In this document: one piece after another, positions 1 through 8,861 of the stretch | Layout of the letters: each line of letters starts with the position of its first letter | How positions within the stretch are numbered: position 1 is the stretch's first letter | Assembly (NCBI GenBank): GCA_035487295.1 | Contig: DATHMH010000010.1 | Location: forward strand, 62,001-126,000 | Source: QIAW01 sp035487295 | Lineage (GTDB): Bacteria; Acidobacteriota; Terriglobia; Terriglobales; Acidobacteriaceae | DNA length: 64,000 nt | Reading direction: 5' to 3' | Notes under the pieces: generated by a model | Told to the model about the DNA's origin: nothing | What the model saw: the letters and a program-made list of their open reading frames with translations, nothing else | The model's database searches: none | Translations under genes and position numbers: made by a program

Positions 1-1235
1 CAAACGGCGAGCCGCTCGAAGGAGTTTCGCTGAGTTTCAGCGATTTCCGCATTGTGAACGGACGCAAGCAGTTACAGCAGCGGGGCAACACGAGCACCAA
101 TGAAAATGGCGAGTTCCGCATGCCCAATCTCACGCCTGGCGCTTATTACATCGCAGCGCGGCCAGGGTTGCGCCGCAAGCTGGCGGCGAAGGATGGAAGC
201 AAAGAGCAGGCCCTGCCCAACGTTTACTATCCTGACGCCTCCGATCTTTCAACCGCTGCGCCAATTCAACTCGCTGCCGGCCAGCAGATACATTTGGATT
301 TCACCCTCCGGCCCGCGCCTGTATTCGTTATCGCCGGCACGATCACAGGTTACGTTCCGGGGAGTGGGGTCAACCTGCGGTTCGTGAACAGCTCGGGCGA
401 TGAAATTTCGTCCGCAGTGCAGCTTAACCAGGAAACCGGATCATTCCAGGCGCGAGTTGTCTCAGCCGGTCCGTGCATCGTGGAAGCTCACGCCCAGGGC
501 CCTGACGGGCGTCCTCTCTACGCCGAGAAATCTTTGATTCTTAGCGGAGACCTCGCTGGCGTTCAGCTTGCTCTTATTCAGGCGCTTTCGATTCCTATCG
601 TGGTGCAGATGGAAGCCACCAAGGCGCAGCCGGAGGGCGAAGGTACGCCCAACGTCTCCGACAGCAACCGGAAAAAATTGGTCCCTGTTTCCATTCGCCT
701 CCATCCGCTGGAGCCCTCTCGTTCCGAGGCGTCGAGCAGCGTCGAGGGAGATAAAGAAAATCCTTCCTTGGTGATTCGCAACATCGAAGAAGGAAAGTAC
801 CGGATTGAGGCTACGACCAGCGATAGCTCCTGGTACGTAAAATCCATCACATACGGCAGCGCCGACCTGCTTCGGGAAGATCTGGTGATTGCACCCGGCG
901 AATTGGCGTCTCTCGACGTCGTACTGGGCAATGACGGCGCCACACTGACCGGAACGGTGGATTCCGATGAGGTTCAGGAGTCGGCCATGGTATTGCTCAT
1001 ACCTGAGAGTACCCCGGAAAATCCGAAAACGGTTTACCTCAATGCGCCCGGCGAATTCCAGGTAAGCGGACTTGCTCCCGGTGGATATAAAGTGCTTGCT
1101 TTCGATCATCTCGATGGAGTGGAGTATACAAATCCTGACGTTTTGCGCGGATACTCGGCAAAGGCCACGCAAATCAGCCTGCAATCGAATGAAGAAGCCA
1201 GCGTCAAAGTCGACCTGATCCGGATAGGAGAATAG
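1..1235 (+). CDS. CarboxypepD_reg-domain protein, copy A1 (5' end outside window)
   Basis: The frame is open from base 3, before the first possible GTG at 54, and the residues read there (NGEPLEGV) match residues near 160 of the paralogue at 11444-13159, so the gene continues to the left of the window and about 150-160 residues are missing. What remains has a central beta-rich part and a C-terminal carboxypeptidase-regulatory-like fold (about nt 940-1180, GxLTGTV...APGGYKVLAFDHLDGVEY). Such domains are prealbumin-like beta sandwiches found in secreted acidobacterial proteins of unknown role. The stop lies 5 nt before the TTG start of the next gene, so the two are probably co-transcribed. Export is inferred from the paralogue, which has a signal peptide. 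Function unknown. Confidence 0.8.
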   Translation, partial: NGEPLEGVSLSFSDFRIVNGRKQLQQRGNTSTNENGEFRMPNLTPGAYYIAARPGLRRKLAAKDGSKEQALPNVYYPDASDLSTAAPIQLAAGQQIHLDFTLRPAPVFVIAGTITGYVPGSGVNLRFVNSSGDEISSAVQLNQETGSFQARVVSAGPCIVEAHAQGPDGRPLYAEKSLILSGDLAGVQLALIQALSIPIVVQMEATKAQPEGEGTPNVSDSNRKKLVPVSIRLHPLEPSRSEASSSVEGDKENPSLVIRNIEEGKYRIEATTSDSSWYVKSITYGSADLLREDLVIAPGELASLDVVLGNDGATLTGTVDSDEVQESAMVLLIPESTPENPKTVYLNAPGEFQVSGLAPGGYKVLAFDHLDGVEYTNPDVLRGYSAKATQISLQSNEEASVKVDLIRIGE

Positions 1236-1240
1236 CCAGC

Positions 1241-2890
1241 TTGTCTCCCAAAGCCGTCTGTCTGCTGCTTTTCACTCTCGCGCTGTTTTCTCTCGGACTC
1301 GTCGCCCAGCAACCAAGCGCTCCGGCTTCCGAAGCTGCACGCAAAACTTTCCAGATCAGCGGCACCGTGGTCCATGCCCAGAACGGTGGGCCGCTTGCGC
1401 AAACCGAGGTTTCGATCAGCCCTGTCGGGAACCGCGACGCGTTCCCTGCCCCTCAAACTATGGTGACCGGCGAAGATGGCCGGTTCCTGTTTAAAAACGT
1501 AAGCCCCGGCAAGTATTCGCTGGTCGCCGAGCACAAGGGATTCCCCCGGCAAGCGCTCGACGAGCATGAATACTACTCCACCGCCATCGCGGTAGGCCCC
1601 GATAAAGTGTCAGACAACATCGTGTTTCGCCTGCTGCCCGATGGGTCCATCTCCGGCAAGATCAGCGACGAAGACGGCGACCCGGTGCGGAACGGACAGG
1701 TGATGCTTTTTGAGAAACGAGTGGAAGAGGGAGAGCGGGGTATTTTCAGGCGAGTGCAGACCCAGACCGATGACCTGGGGCTTTATCATTTCGGGCATCT
1801 TCAGCCGGGCACTTACTTTGTCGTAGTTTCGGCGCAACCCTGGTATGCGCAATTCAGGCTGCCCACGGTAACGGCCGACAACGGCAATGCCGAACTTGAC
1901 CGGGCATACCCGCTTACATACTATCCGGCGGCGGATGATCCCGATGGAGCCAGCGCCATCGCGGTTGAACCGGGTAACCAGCTCACCGCCGATATTATTT
2001 TAAGATCTGTTCCTGCCCTGCACCTGCAGGTTGCAAATGCAAATACAGATCCCACACAGAACATGCAGGTCAGGCTGGCGCAGAAGGTCTTTGGTAATTT
2101 TGGGGTTTTCGTGAACATGCAAACCATGCGCACCGGCTCAGGCCCGATGGAAATCACCGGAATACCGCCCGGTAGCTACGATGTTAATTTCCAGACATTC
2201 AGCCAGCAGAACGCCGGCAGCAACGCCAGGCCAGCCAGCCGGCGGCAGACAGTCAAAGTTACCAGAGATGGAGAGCTTGATGTCGCAAACGCTACCGAGT
2301 CTGCCGTAGTCACCGGAATTGTGAAATTCGAAGGCGCAGAGGGCCCTCCCGTAAGGGCCTCAATTCAACTTCATAGCCGCGAGTCGGACGAAGGTAATGG
2401 AAGCTCTATCGCACCCGATGGAACATTTGGCGCTCTTACACTGCCTCCAGGGCGATATGAAGTTTTTGTGCCTAATGCGGCAAGGTTCCTTGTGAAAAAT
2501 ATTGCTGCGAACGGCGCCAGGGTAAATGGCCACATAATTGAAATTAAGGATTCAAGTCCCGTTCAATTGGCCGTCGTAGCCTCGAAGGCAGTCGGCAGCA
2601 TAGAAGGTGTGGTGCTGCGCGGCGACAAACCCGTTGCGGGAGCATTGGTTGTGCTTGTTCCTCAGGATTCGGCGAACAACCGGGCGCTGTTTCGCCGTGA
2701 CCAGAGTGACAGCGATGGCACCTTCACCTTATATGACGTCATGCCCGGCGCGTATACGCTGTTGGCAATCGAGAACGGTTGGCGCCTGGAATGGACAAAT
2801 CCTGTCGTACTGAAATCCTATTTGTCCAAAGGCGAGATTGTGCGGGTAGAGGCTAACGGTAAATACAACATCAAGGTGAAGCTGCAGTGA
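1241..2890 (+). CDS. Secreted CarboxypepD_reg-domain protein, copy B1
   Basis: 549 residues with a TTG start, chosen because AGGAG lies just upstream at 1226-1230 and the paralogue at 13168 also starts with TTG. The N-terminus (residues 1-22, hydrophobic, ending near VAQQ) reads as a signal peptide. Carboxypeptidase-regulatory-like repeats are visible at about residues 37-118 (FQISGTVVHAQNGGPL), 133-210 (GSISGKISDEDGDPV) and 450-525 (GSIEGVVLRGDKPVAGA). No catalytic motif is seen. Such proteins are abundant in Acidobacteriota and are thought to be envelope-associated; a precise role cannot be given. Second gene of a pair with A1, duplicated as a pair at 11444-14835. Confidence 0.85.
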   Translation: MSPKAVCLLLFTLALFSLGLVAQQPSAPASEAARKTFQISGTVVHAQNGGPLAQTEVSISPVGNRDAFPAPQTMVTGEDGRFLFKNVSPGKYSLVAEHKGFPRQALDEHEYYSTAIAVGPDKVSDNIVFRLLPDGSISGKISDEDGDPVRNGQVMLFEKRVEEGERGIFRRVQTQTDDLGLYHFGHLQPGTYFVVVSAQPWYAQFRLPTVTADNGNAELDRAYPLTYYPAADDPDGASAIAVEPGNQLTADIILRSVPALHLQVANANTDPTQNMQVRLAQKVFGNFGVFVNMQTMRTGSGPMEITGIPPGSYDVNFQTFSQQNAGSNARPASRRQTVKVTRDGELDVANATESAVVTGIVKFEGAEGPPVRASIQLHSRESDEGNGSSIAPDGTFGALTLPPGRYEVFVPNAARFLVKNIAANGARVNGHIIEIKDSSPVQLAVVASKAVGSIEGVVLRGDKPVAGALVVLVPQDSANNRALFRRDQSDSDGTFTLYDVMPGAYTLLAIENGWRLEWTNPVVLKSYLSKGEIVRVEANGKYNIKVKLQ

Positions 2891-2974
2891 TTTGATTTTC
2901 CGCATATTGACACCTTCGCGGCAAAGGTCTATGTTTCTGTGTCTCCCAAACTGCCTTCGGAGGTGTTTCCCGCC

Positions 2975-5149
2975 ATGAAGCGCATCTTCTTGTTCTCCAA
3001 TCGTCTTGCATGCTTTTTGCTGTTGGCTTTCATTCTCCTGCCGGTCTTGGCCGCTGCTCATGGTGTGCATCCGTTATACAATTTGCAGTCGCCCACACAA
3101 TCGCCTTTTCCCAGCGACAGTTTTACTGTATTCGATTTCACGCAGAACACGCTTTTGCGCGTGAATCTGCCGCTTCCTGACTGCGCCACGCAGCTCTCCG
3201 ATTGTGTTGATACCCTGCTGCTGAATCAGCTCGATGGTTTCAATCCTCAGGCGCGCCTTTCCATACCCTTTGACGGCGCCATCGATGTGAACACGGTCAA
3301 CAGCCAGACGGTCTATCTGCTGCGGATTGGCGACCTGTTCCAACTTGACCCTTCGGGCTTCCGCGTAATTGGTATAAACCAGATTGTTTGGGACCCGGCC
3401 ACCCTCACGCTGCACGCCCAATCGGACGAGCATCTCGAACAGCACACAACTTACCTGCTGCTTGTTACCACCGGCGTTCATGATACCGCGGGTGACCCGA
3501 TTGAACCCGCGGCAAGCTTCATGGCCCTCAGCCGGCCCTTGAATCCTGGCCTGGGCAGAAGTTTGCAAATGGGAATTTACCGCCAGGCTTTGGCTGGCTT
3601 GCTCAACCGACATCTTCAGGCGGCAACCGCAGAAAGTCTTTCTGCGCCTGTGCCGGTTATCGCCGTCGCCAGCTTCTTCACCACAGAAAGTGTGACTGCA
3701 ACGCTGGAAAAAATACGCGATCAGGTGAAGGCGGCCCCTGCGCCCACGGTCAGCTTCAACTTAGGATTGCAGGGTGAGCGCACCGTCTTCCCCGTCAGTT
3801 CCATTCAGGGAATTCTCTTCCAGCAGCAGGTGACCACGGCGCCCGCGTTCCAGACTGTTTCTGTGCCTGTGCCTGGTATTCAAATCATTCCCTCGGTTGC
3901 AGCCCTCGCGTTTGGCAAGTTCACCGCGCTGAACTACGAGACCCCTTCCGGCTTTATTCCTGCCGTGCCCACTCTCGCTGGAGTGCCCGCCGTACAAAGC
4001 ACACAGGACGTTTACTTCAATCTATTTCTTCCCGCCGGGACCCGCCCCGCCCAGGGATGGCCGGTCGCTATCTTCGGCCACGGTTTTGCTGACAATAAAG
4101 ACGACAGCCCCTACGCGGTAGCCGCTATTATGGCCGCCAATGGCGTTGCCACCATCACCATCAACACGGTTGGACACGGCTTTGGGCCTCTCGGCACCCT
4201 GAACGTATTTCAGCAGAACGGCAATATCGCGATTTTGCCCGCGGGAGGCCGCGGTGTAGACCAGAATGGCGACGGCAACATTGATGCCATCGAAGGCTTT
4301 CTCACTGCGCCGCCGCGCACCAGCTTCGCCGCGCGCGATGGAGTGCAGCAGACCGTTGCCGACCTGATGCAGCTCGTCCGCGCAATCCAGGGCGGAATGG
4401 ATATCGACGGCAACGGCTCGGTGGCCCTTGACCCTTCCCGCATCTATTACTACGGGCAGTCGCTCGGCGGTATCTGCGGCACGGTTTTCCTGGGCGTCGA
4501 GCCTGACGTTCGCGCCGGTGTGGTCAATGTGCCCGGGGGTCCATTTGGGGAAATCTCGCGCCTGAGTCCGACCTTCCGTCCGCTTGCAGCTCTGCTTCTG
4601 GCCCTGCGCGTGCCCTCGCTGATCAATGTTGGCGGACTTGCCTTCAACGAAAACCAACCCCTGCGCGACCAGCCGCCGGTGACGAATACCGTGCCTGGCG
4701 CCATGGCCATTCAGCAATTTTTCGACAATAGCGAGTGGATGGCGCAGGCCGGCGACCCGGTCGCGTGGGCGCCCTTTATCCGCAAATCGCCGCTGTTCGG
4801 CGAAAAGCCAAAGGCCGTCATTATTCAGTTTGCGCGAGGCGATCAAACTGTTCCCAATCCTGCCTCGACTGCCCTCATTCGCTCCGGCGACCTGGCCGAC
4901 CGGACCACCTTCTTCCGCAACGACCTCGCCTTTGCTTCCGGATTGGGGTTCTCGAAAAATCCCCATACTTTTCTTACCAACCTGGTGGGGCCGCTTGCGC
5001 CCGCCCTGGCCGCGCTTGAGGCGCAGCAGCAGATTGCGGTTTTTTTCGCGACCGATGGAAACCTGACCATTGATCCCGACGGAGCCGGCCCACTGTTTGA
5101 AACACCCATTGTGCCGCCCCTGCCGGAGGACCTGGGGTTTATCCCGTAA
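2975..5149 (+). CDS. Secreted lipase/esterase-like alpha/beta hydrolase
   Basis: 724 residues from ATG 2975, preferred over the upstream in-frame GTG at 2939 because GGAGG lies at 2959-2963 and the start then gives a clean signal peptide (MKRIFLFSNRLACFLLLAF, then a hydrophobic stretch ending near AAAHG). The N-terminal third resembles the Ig-like N-domain of bacterial virulence-factor lipases (Pla-1/VolA type: DFTQNTLLRVNLPLP, SIPFDGAID). The C-terminal half is an alpha/beta hydrolase with an oxyanion HGF motif (IFGHGFADN) and the nucleophile elbow GQSLG, catalytic Ser about residue 496. Substrate unknown, ester or lipid hydrolysis inferred. A separate transcript from A1-B1 is possible, since the gap is 84 bp. 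Confidence 0.75.
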   Translation: MKRIFLFSNRLACFLLLAFILLPVLAAAHGVHPLYNLQSPTQSPFPSDSFTVFDFTQNTLLRVNLPLPDCATQLSDCVDTLLLNQLDGFNPQARLSIPFDGAIDVNTVNSQTVYLLRIGDLFQLDPSGFRVIGINQIVWDPATLTLHAQSDEHLEQHTTYLLLVTTGVHDTAGDPIEPAASFMALSRPLNPGLGRSLQMGIYRQALAGLLNRHLQAATAESLSAPVPVIAVASFFTTESVTATLEKIRDQVKAAPAPTVSFNLGLQGERTVFPVSSIQGILFQQQVTTAPAFQTVSVPVPGIQIIPSVAALAFGKFTALNYETPSGFIPAVPTLAGVPAVQSTQDVYFNLFLPAGTRPAQGWPVAIFGHGFADNKDDSPYAVAAIMAANGVATITINTVGHGFGPLGTLNVFQQNGNIAILPAGGRGVDQNGDGNIDAIEGFLTAPPRTSFAARDGVQQTVADLMQLVRAIQGGMDIDGNGSVALDPSRIYYYGQSLGGICGTVFLGVEPDVRAGVVNVPGGPFGEISRLSPTFRPLAALLLALRVPSLINVGGLAFNENQPLRDQPPVTNTVPGAMAIQQFFDNSEWMAQAGDPVAWAPFIRKSPLFGEKPKAVIIQFARGDQTVPNPASTALIRSGDLADRTTFFRNDLAFASGLGFSKNPHTFLTNLVGPLAPALAALEAQQQIAVFFATDGNLTIDPDGAGPLFETPIVPPLPEDLGFIP

Positions 5150-5217
5150 ACCTCGTTGGAGTTGGAACTCGACATGTTGAAGTGTGTGTGAAATTTGTGC
5201 GACTGAGAGATGAACAA

Positions 5218-5299
5218 CCCCGAAGGGGTGACGTGTTATAGCCCAGCGCTTTCAGCGCTGGGTGACGATATAAAGAATGAGCCTAGTCCCATAAGGGAC
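5218..5299. repeat. Triple-hairpin intergenic element
   Basis: Three perfect inverted repeats stand in a row: CCCC-GAA-GGGG (5218-5228), CCCAGCGCT-TTC-AGCGCTGGG (5242-5262) and GTCCC-ATAA-GGGAC (5286-5299). The arrangement resembles REP-like intergenic elements common in Acidobacteriota and related phyla; that family assignment is from memory. The rest of the 5150-5510 spacer shows no convincing gene. A GGAG ribosome site precedes the ATG at 5511. Confidence 0.65.
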
Positions 5300-5510
5300 G
5301 ACGCTTGTAGCTCGGGGGCCCTGCATTGTTCGACGAAATAAAACCCCGTACCCTGACATGTCCCAACGTGAGAAGCAAGGAAAATGCTTCGCTCTCCTTG
5401 TAGCTTATGGCTGGGCATCGGGTGTATGCTTGGGGACACAACAGGATGGCAGTTCCGCTCTATGGGACTGCGAAACCCTTATACAAAATGACTTCGCTTG
5501 GAGATGAATT

Positions 5511-7304
5511 ATGAGAGAGACCTTCTCCATCGGTATTGGCGGCGCGGCCGGTCAGGGTGTCGCCACACCTGGGGACATCTTCGCCAAGATCTTCAGCCGC
5601 CGCGGGCTGCACCTGAATGCCTATAACGCCTATCAATCGATTATTCGCGGCGGCCACACTTTTCTGACCATCCGCACCGGTCCTGACAAAGTTACCAATA
5701 TGGGAGACCGCATCGATCTGATGATCCCCCTCAACCAGGACACCATGGATCGCCATCTGAACCTGCTCACCGCGGGCGCGGCGTGCATTTACAATGCCGA
5801 GTCCATCAAGCCGGGCGAGGCCGCTGCGGGCGTACAACTTTGCCCGCTTCCCGTTTCGAAACTGGCGGATATCACCCGCAACAAGGTCGCGCAGAACACG
5901 CTCGCCCTCGGCGCTGCCCTTAGCATGATGGGCATCGGCTTCCAGGCGCTGGAAAGCGTGCTCATCGAGCAGTTCAAGAAAAAGGGCGAGGCCGTGGTGA
6001 AGGAAAATGTGGACGTGGCGCGCGCCGGCTACGATTATGGCACAGCCAACTTCAAGCCCTTTGCTCACCCTCTACCCATGACGGAAACCAAGTACGCCGT
6101 GCTCAGCGGAAACATCGCCATGGCCATGGGTGGCGCCGCTGCCGGGGTGAAATTCTATTGCGCCTATCCCATGAGCCCCTCCACCGGCGTGCTGCACTGG
6201 ATGGCCTCGAACGGACGCAAGGCCGGCATCATGGTGCGCCAGGTTGAAGACGAGATCGGCGTGGTTAACATGGCCATCGGCGCTGCGCATGCCGGGGTTC
6301 GCGCGATGTGCGCGACTTCGGGCGGCGGCTTCGCCCTGATGAGCGAGGGCCTGGGTATGTCTGCCATGATGGAGACGCCAGTCGTTGTCATCAACTGCCA
6401 GCGCGCCGGCCCCTCGACCGGAGTTCCTACTAAGACAGAGCAGGGTGACCTGTGGCAGATGCTGGGCGCGGCTTTCGGAGACTATCCCCGCGTCATCGCC
6501 GCCCCGCTCGACATTGGCGATTGCTTCACGCTGATCCCTGAAATATTCAACATTGCTGACCGCTTCCAGTGTCCCGGCCTGGTGCTCTGCGACCTTCTGC
6601 TCTCCGAAGGCAGGCTCAGCGTTGATCCTAAGGAGCTGGATTTCAATCCTAAGATCGATCGCGGCGAGCTCATCACCTCCGCCAATGGCAACGGCAACGG
6701 AGGTGAAAGCGATGGAACTTATAAACGCTACCTGATTACTGAGAGTGGAGTTTCGCCACGCGCCATTCCCGGCGTCCCCGGCCACACCCACACCGCCGCC
6801 ACCGACGAGCACGATGAAGATGGCGTGCTGATCAGCGACGAGTACACCAACCCCATCAAGCGCCGCGCCATGATGGAAAAGCGCATGCGCAAGATGGAGG
6901 GCATCGCCGCCGCGGCTCCACCGCCCACGTTGCAAGGCCCGGCTAATGCCGATGTCACCCTGATCGGCTGGGGCTCGACCCAGGGCGTGATTGAAGAGGC
7001 CTGCGAACTGCTGCGCGGGCAGGGCGTCTCTGTCAATCACCTTCAGATTCGCTGGCTTGTGCCGCTGCATGGCGATGCGATTCTTGACATTCTGCAGGAC
7101 GCGCGCCACACCATCATCGTAGAAAATAACTACAGCGGACAGTTTGCCCGCTACCTGCGCAGCGAAACCAGCTTCGTACCTGACGGGAACATCCGCAAGT
7201 ATGACGGCGAACCCTTCATGCCGCACCACATTGTGGAGGCCGTGAAGGAACAACTGAGCGGGAAGACAAATCTTTCCGTTCCCATGCACGAAATCATGGT
7301 TTAA
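5511..7304 (+). CDS. korA: 2-oxoacid:acceptor oxidoreductase, alpha subunit (gamma-alpha fusion)
   Basis: 597 residues. Residues 1-185 form the gamma domain (GIGGAAGQGVATPGDI), and from about 190 the thiamine-diphosphate pyrimidine-binding alpha domain follows (ALSG-type GNIAMAMGG, YPMSPSTGVLHWMA). Together with the next gene it forms a ferredoxin-dependent 2-oxoacid oxidoreductase, most likely 2-oxoglutarate to succinyl-CoA and CO2 with reduced ferredoxin; 2-oxoglutarate specificity is inferred from the fused alpha/gamma plus beta layout, not proven. Cytoplasmic. The stop codon overlaps the TAAGGAG ribosome site of korB, 10 nt apart, so the two are one operon. The C-terminal third carries the usual transketolase C-like domain (VTLIGWGSTQGVIEEA). 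Confidence 0.9.
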   Translation: MRETFSIGIGGAAGQGVATPGDIFAKIFSRRGLHLNAYNAYQSIIRGGHTFLTIRTGPDKVTNMGDRIDLMIPLNQDTMDRHLNLLTAGAACIYNAESIKPGEAAAGVQLCPLPVSKLADITRNKVAQNTLALGAALSMMGIGFQALESVLIEQFKKKGEAVVKENVDVARAGYDYGTANFKPFAHPLPMTETKYAVLSGNIAMAMGGAAAGVKFYCAYPMSPSTGVLHWMASNGRKAGIMVRQVEDEIGVVNMAIGAAHAGVRAMCATSGGGFALMSEGLGMSAMMETPVVVINCQRAGPSTGVPTKTEQGDLWQMLGAAFGDYPRVIAAPLDIGDCFTLIPEIFNIADRFQCPGLVLCDLLLSEGRLSVDPKELDFNPKIDRGELITSANGNGNGGESDGTYKRYLITESGVSPRAIPGVPGHTHTAATDEHDEDGVLISDEYTNPIKRRAMMEKRMRKMEGIAAAAPPPTLQGPANADVTLIGWGSTQGVIEEACELLRGQGVSVNHLQIRWLVPLHGDAILDILQDARHTIIVENNYSGQFARYLRSETSFVPDGNIRKYDGEPFMPHHIVEAVKEQLSGKTNLSVPMHEIMV

Positions 7305-7314
7305 GGAGAAACAA

Positions 7315-8208
7315 ATGGCAACCATAGCGCCTCCCAAGCCACTCACGATGGCTGACCTGAAAGGCAAAGTTGATCCCGACTGGTGTCCGGGATGCGGCGA
7401 CTTCGGCGTGCTCGCCGCGGTGCAGAAAGCCCTGGTCGAGCTGCAGATTCCGAACCATGAAGTCTGCACCATCAGCGGCATCGGATGCTCCTCCAACTTT
7501 CCCGGTTACATCAATACCTACGGCATGCATACGCTGCACGGCCGCTCGCTCGCCGTGGCCACCGGCGTAAAGCTGGCCAATCACGGGTTAACGGTACTGG
7601 TAACCGGCGGCGATGGAGACGGCTTTGGCATTGGCGGCAACCACTTTGTCCATACTATGCGCCGCAACGTCGACCTCTTATATATAGTCATGGATAATCA
7701 GATCTACGGCCTCACCACCGGCCAGACCTCTCCGACAAGCCGTCTAGGCATGAAGACCAAAAGCGCGCCCTTCGGCAACGTCGAAGGCCCCATCAATCCA
7801 ATTTCCATGGCCCTGGCCGCCGGCGCTACCTACATTGCCCGCGGCTTTAGCGGCGAGCAGAAACACCTAACCGATCTCATCAAACAAGGCATCGAGCACA
7901 AAGGCTTTTCGTTCTTAGATGTCTTCAGCCCCTGCGTTACCTACAACCACGACAATACATATCAATGGTTCCGTCCACGCGTGAAGAAACTCGAAGATGA
8001 CCCCGAATACGATTCCACCGACTGGATGGCCGCCATGGGCAAGTCACTGCTGTGGGGCGAAGAAATCCCCATCGGCAAATTCTTCGAGCGCGACGACGTC
8101 CCAACCCTGCACGCCTCCGAGCCGGTAGTCAAAGATGGCCCGCTGGTTCACAGGGACCCGCACGTCCCGCCCGCCGCAGCCAAGGCATTTATCGAGGAGC
8201 TGATGTAG
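7315..8208 (+). CDS. korB: 2-oxoacid:acceptor oxidoreductase, beta subunit
   Basis: 297 residues. Binds thiamine diphosphate: the GDGDGFGIGGNHFVH motif and the following MDNQIYGLTTGQTSPTS are the classic PFOR/KOR beta signature. CPGCGDFG near the N-terminus and a C at GIGCSSNFPGY supply the conserved cysteines around the Fe-S cluster and cofactor. Pairs with the upstream alpha subunit to decarboxylate a 2-oxoacid with ferredoxin as acceptor. The start ATG is set by TAAGGAG at the korA stop. Length matches the short KorB type that lacks a ferredoxin domain. No ferredoxin gene is adjacent. Confidence 0.92.
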   Translation: MATIAPPKPLTMADLKGKVDPDWCPGCGDFGVLAAVQKALVELQIPNHEVCTISGIGCSSNFPGYINTYGMHTLHGRSLAVATGVKLANHGLTVLVTGGDGDGFGIGGNHFVHTMRRNVDLLYIVMDNQIYGLTTGQTSPTSRLGMKTKSAPFGNVEGPINPISMALAAGATYIARGFSGEQKHLTDLIKQGIEHKGFSFLDVFSPCVTYNHDNTYQWFRPRVKKLEDDPEYDSTDWMAAMGKSLLWGEEIPIGKFFERDDVPTLHASEPVVKDGPLVHRDPHVPPAAAKAFIEELM

Positions 8209-8861
8209 CGGAGCAGTGCAGGGGCAAGAAAGCAAATCATTTCCCTAAACTGGTCAGGCATAACTTTGTCCTCCGGGTCCTCCGGCATAATTTTGTGCTC
8301 CGTCATAATTTTGCCGGGGCTAGCGTTTCAAATCCGCGTTGATCCGCGTCCATCCGCGGCGAAAAGTTTGTTTTTTCTGAGTCTGACTGCACTCTGGTAT
8401 CAAAACCTTGCTTCCCTGGAAACTACAGGCCATCATTGTGCTGGACGTGTGTCTACGTTACGCATTCAAGAATGCGGGGCTTTTTTGCAGTTCTTTTGGT
8501 CTTTGAAAATTCGCCAACAGCAGTTCGATTCTCGCCCATTTCAAGGCTGGGCGAGTGTCGTTATTCTGCCCATTTTTATCGATCACAGCGATAAGAGCAT
8601 AGAGTCAGGCCTGAAGAAATGCAGATCTGACCATTCTTCATTCATTGCTCCACACTACTCCGGTTCCCGCCGCATCTTTCTGATTTTAAGCAGTTTATTG
8701 CAAAAAAGACTACTTAAAGTAATAGGGGGGGTGGGGGACTACTTTGAGGGGTACGGACCGGGGTCTTTCCCGCCTCAGCGCCCCTTGCCTGGAAGCTTGG
8801 GTGCGGTCTGCGGTTGCTCTACAATGCCGGGTACTGAATACCGCCTTATCCAGGAGGATCA
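8209..8861. other. Gene-poor spacer with repeats
   Basis: About 650 bp without a convincing gene. It contains a short GCGGAT-type array (8331-8361), repeated CATAA(C/T)TTTG words near 8259-8312, and one copy of a G-tract/palindrome motif: TACTT-A-AAGTA at 8711-8721 followed by a G7-T-G5 run and ACTACTTTGAG. A 262-codon frame crossing it (8266-9054) is not credible because it runs over these repeats and into the next gene. AGGAGG at 8852-8857 is the ribosome site of the amidase gene. Confidence 0.6.

Noticed and set aside
4022..7496. Long minus-strand frames over the lipase and korA genes
   Set aside because: Antisense shadows of well-supported genes with clear motifs on the plus strand.
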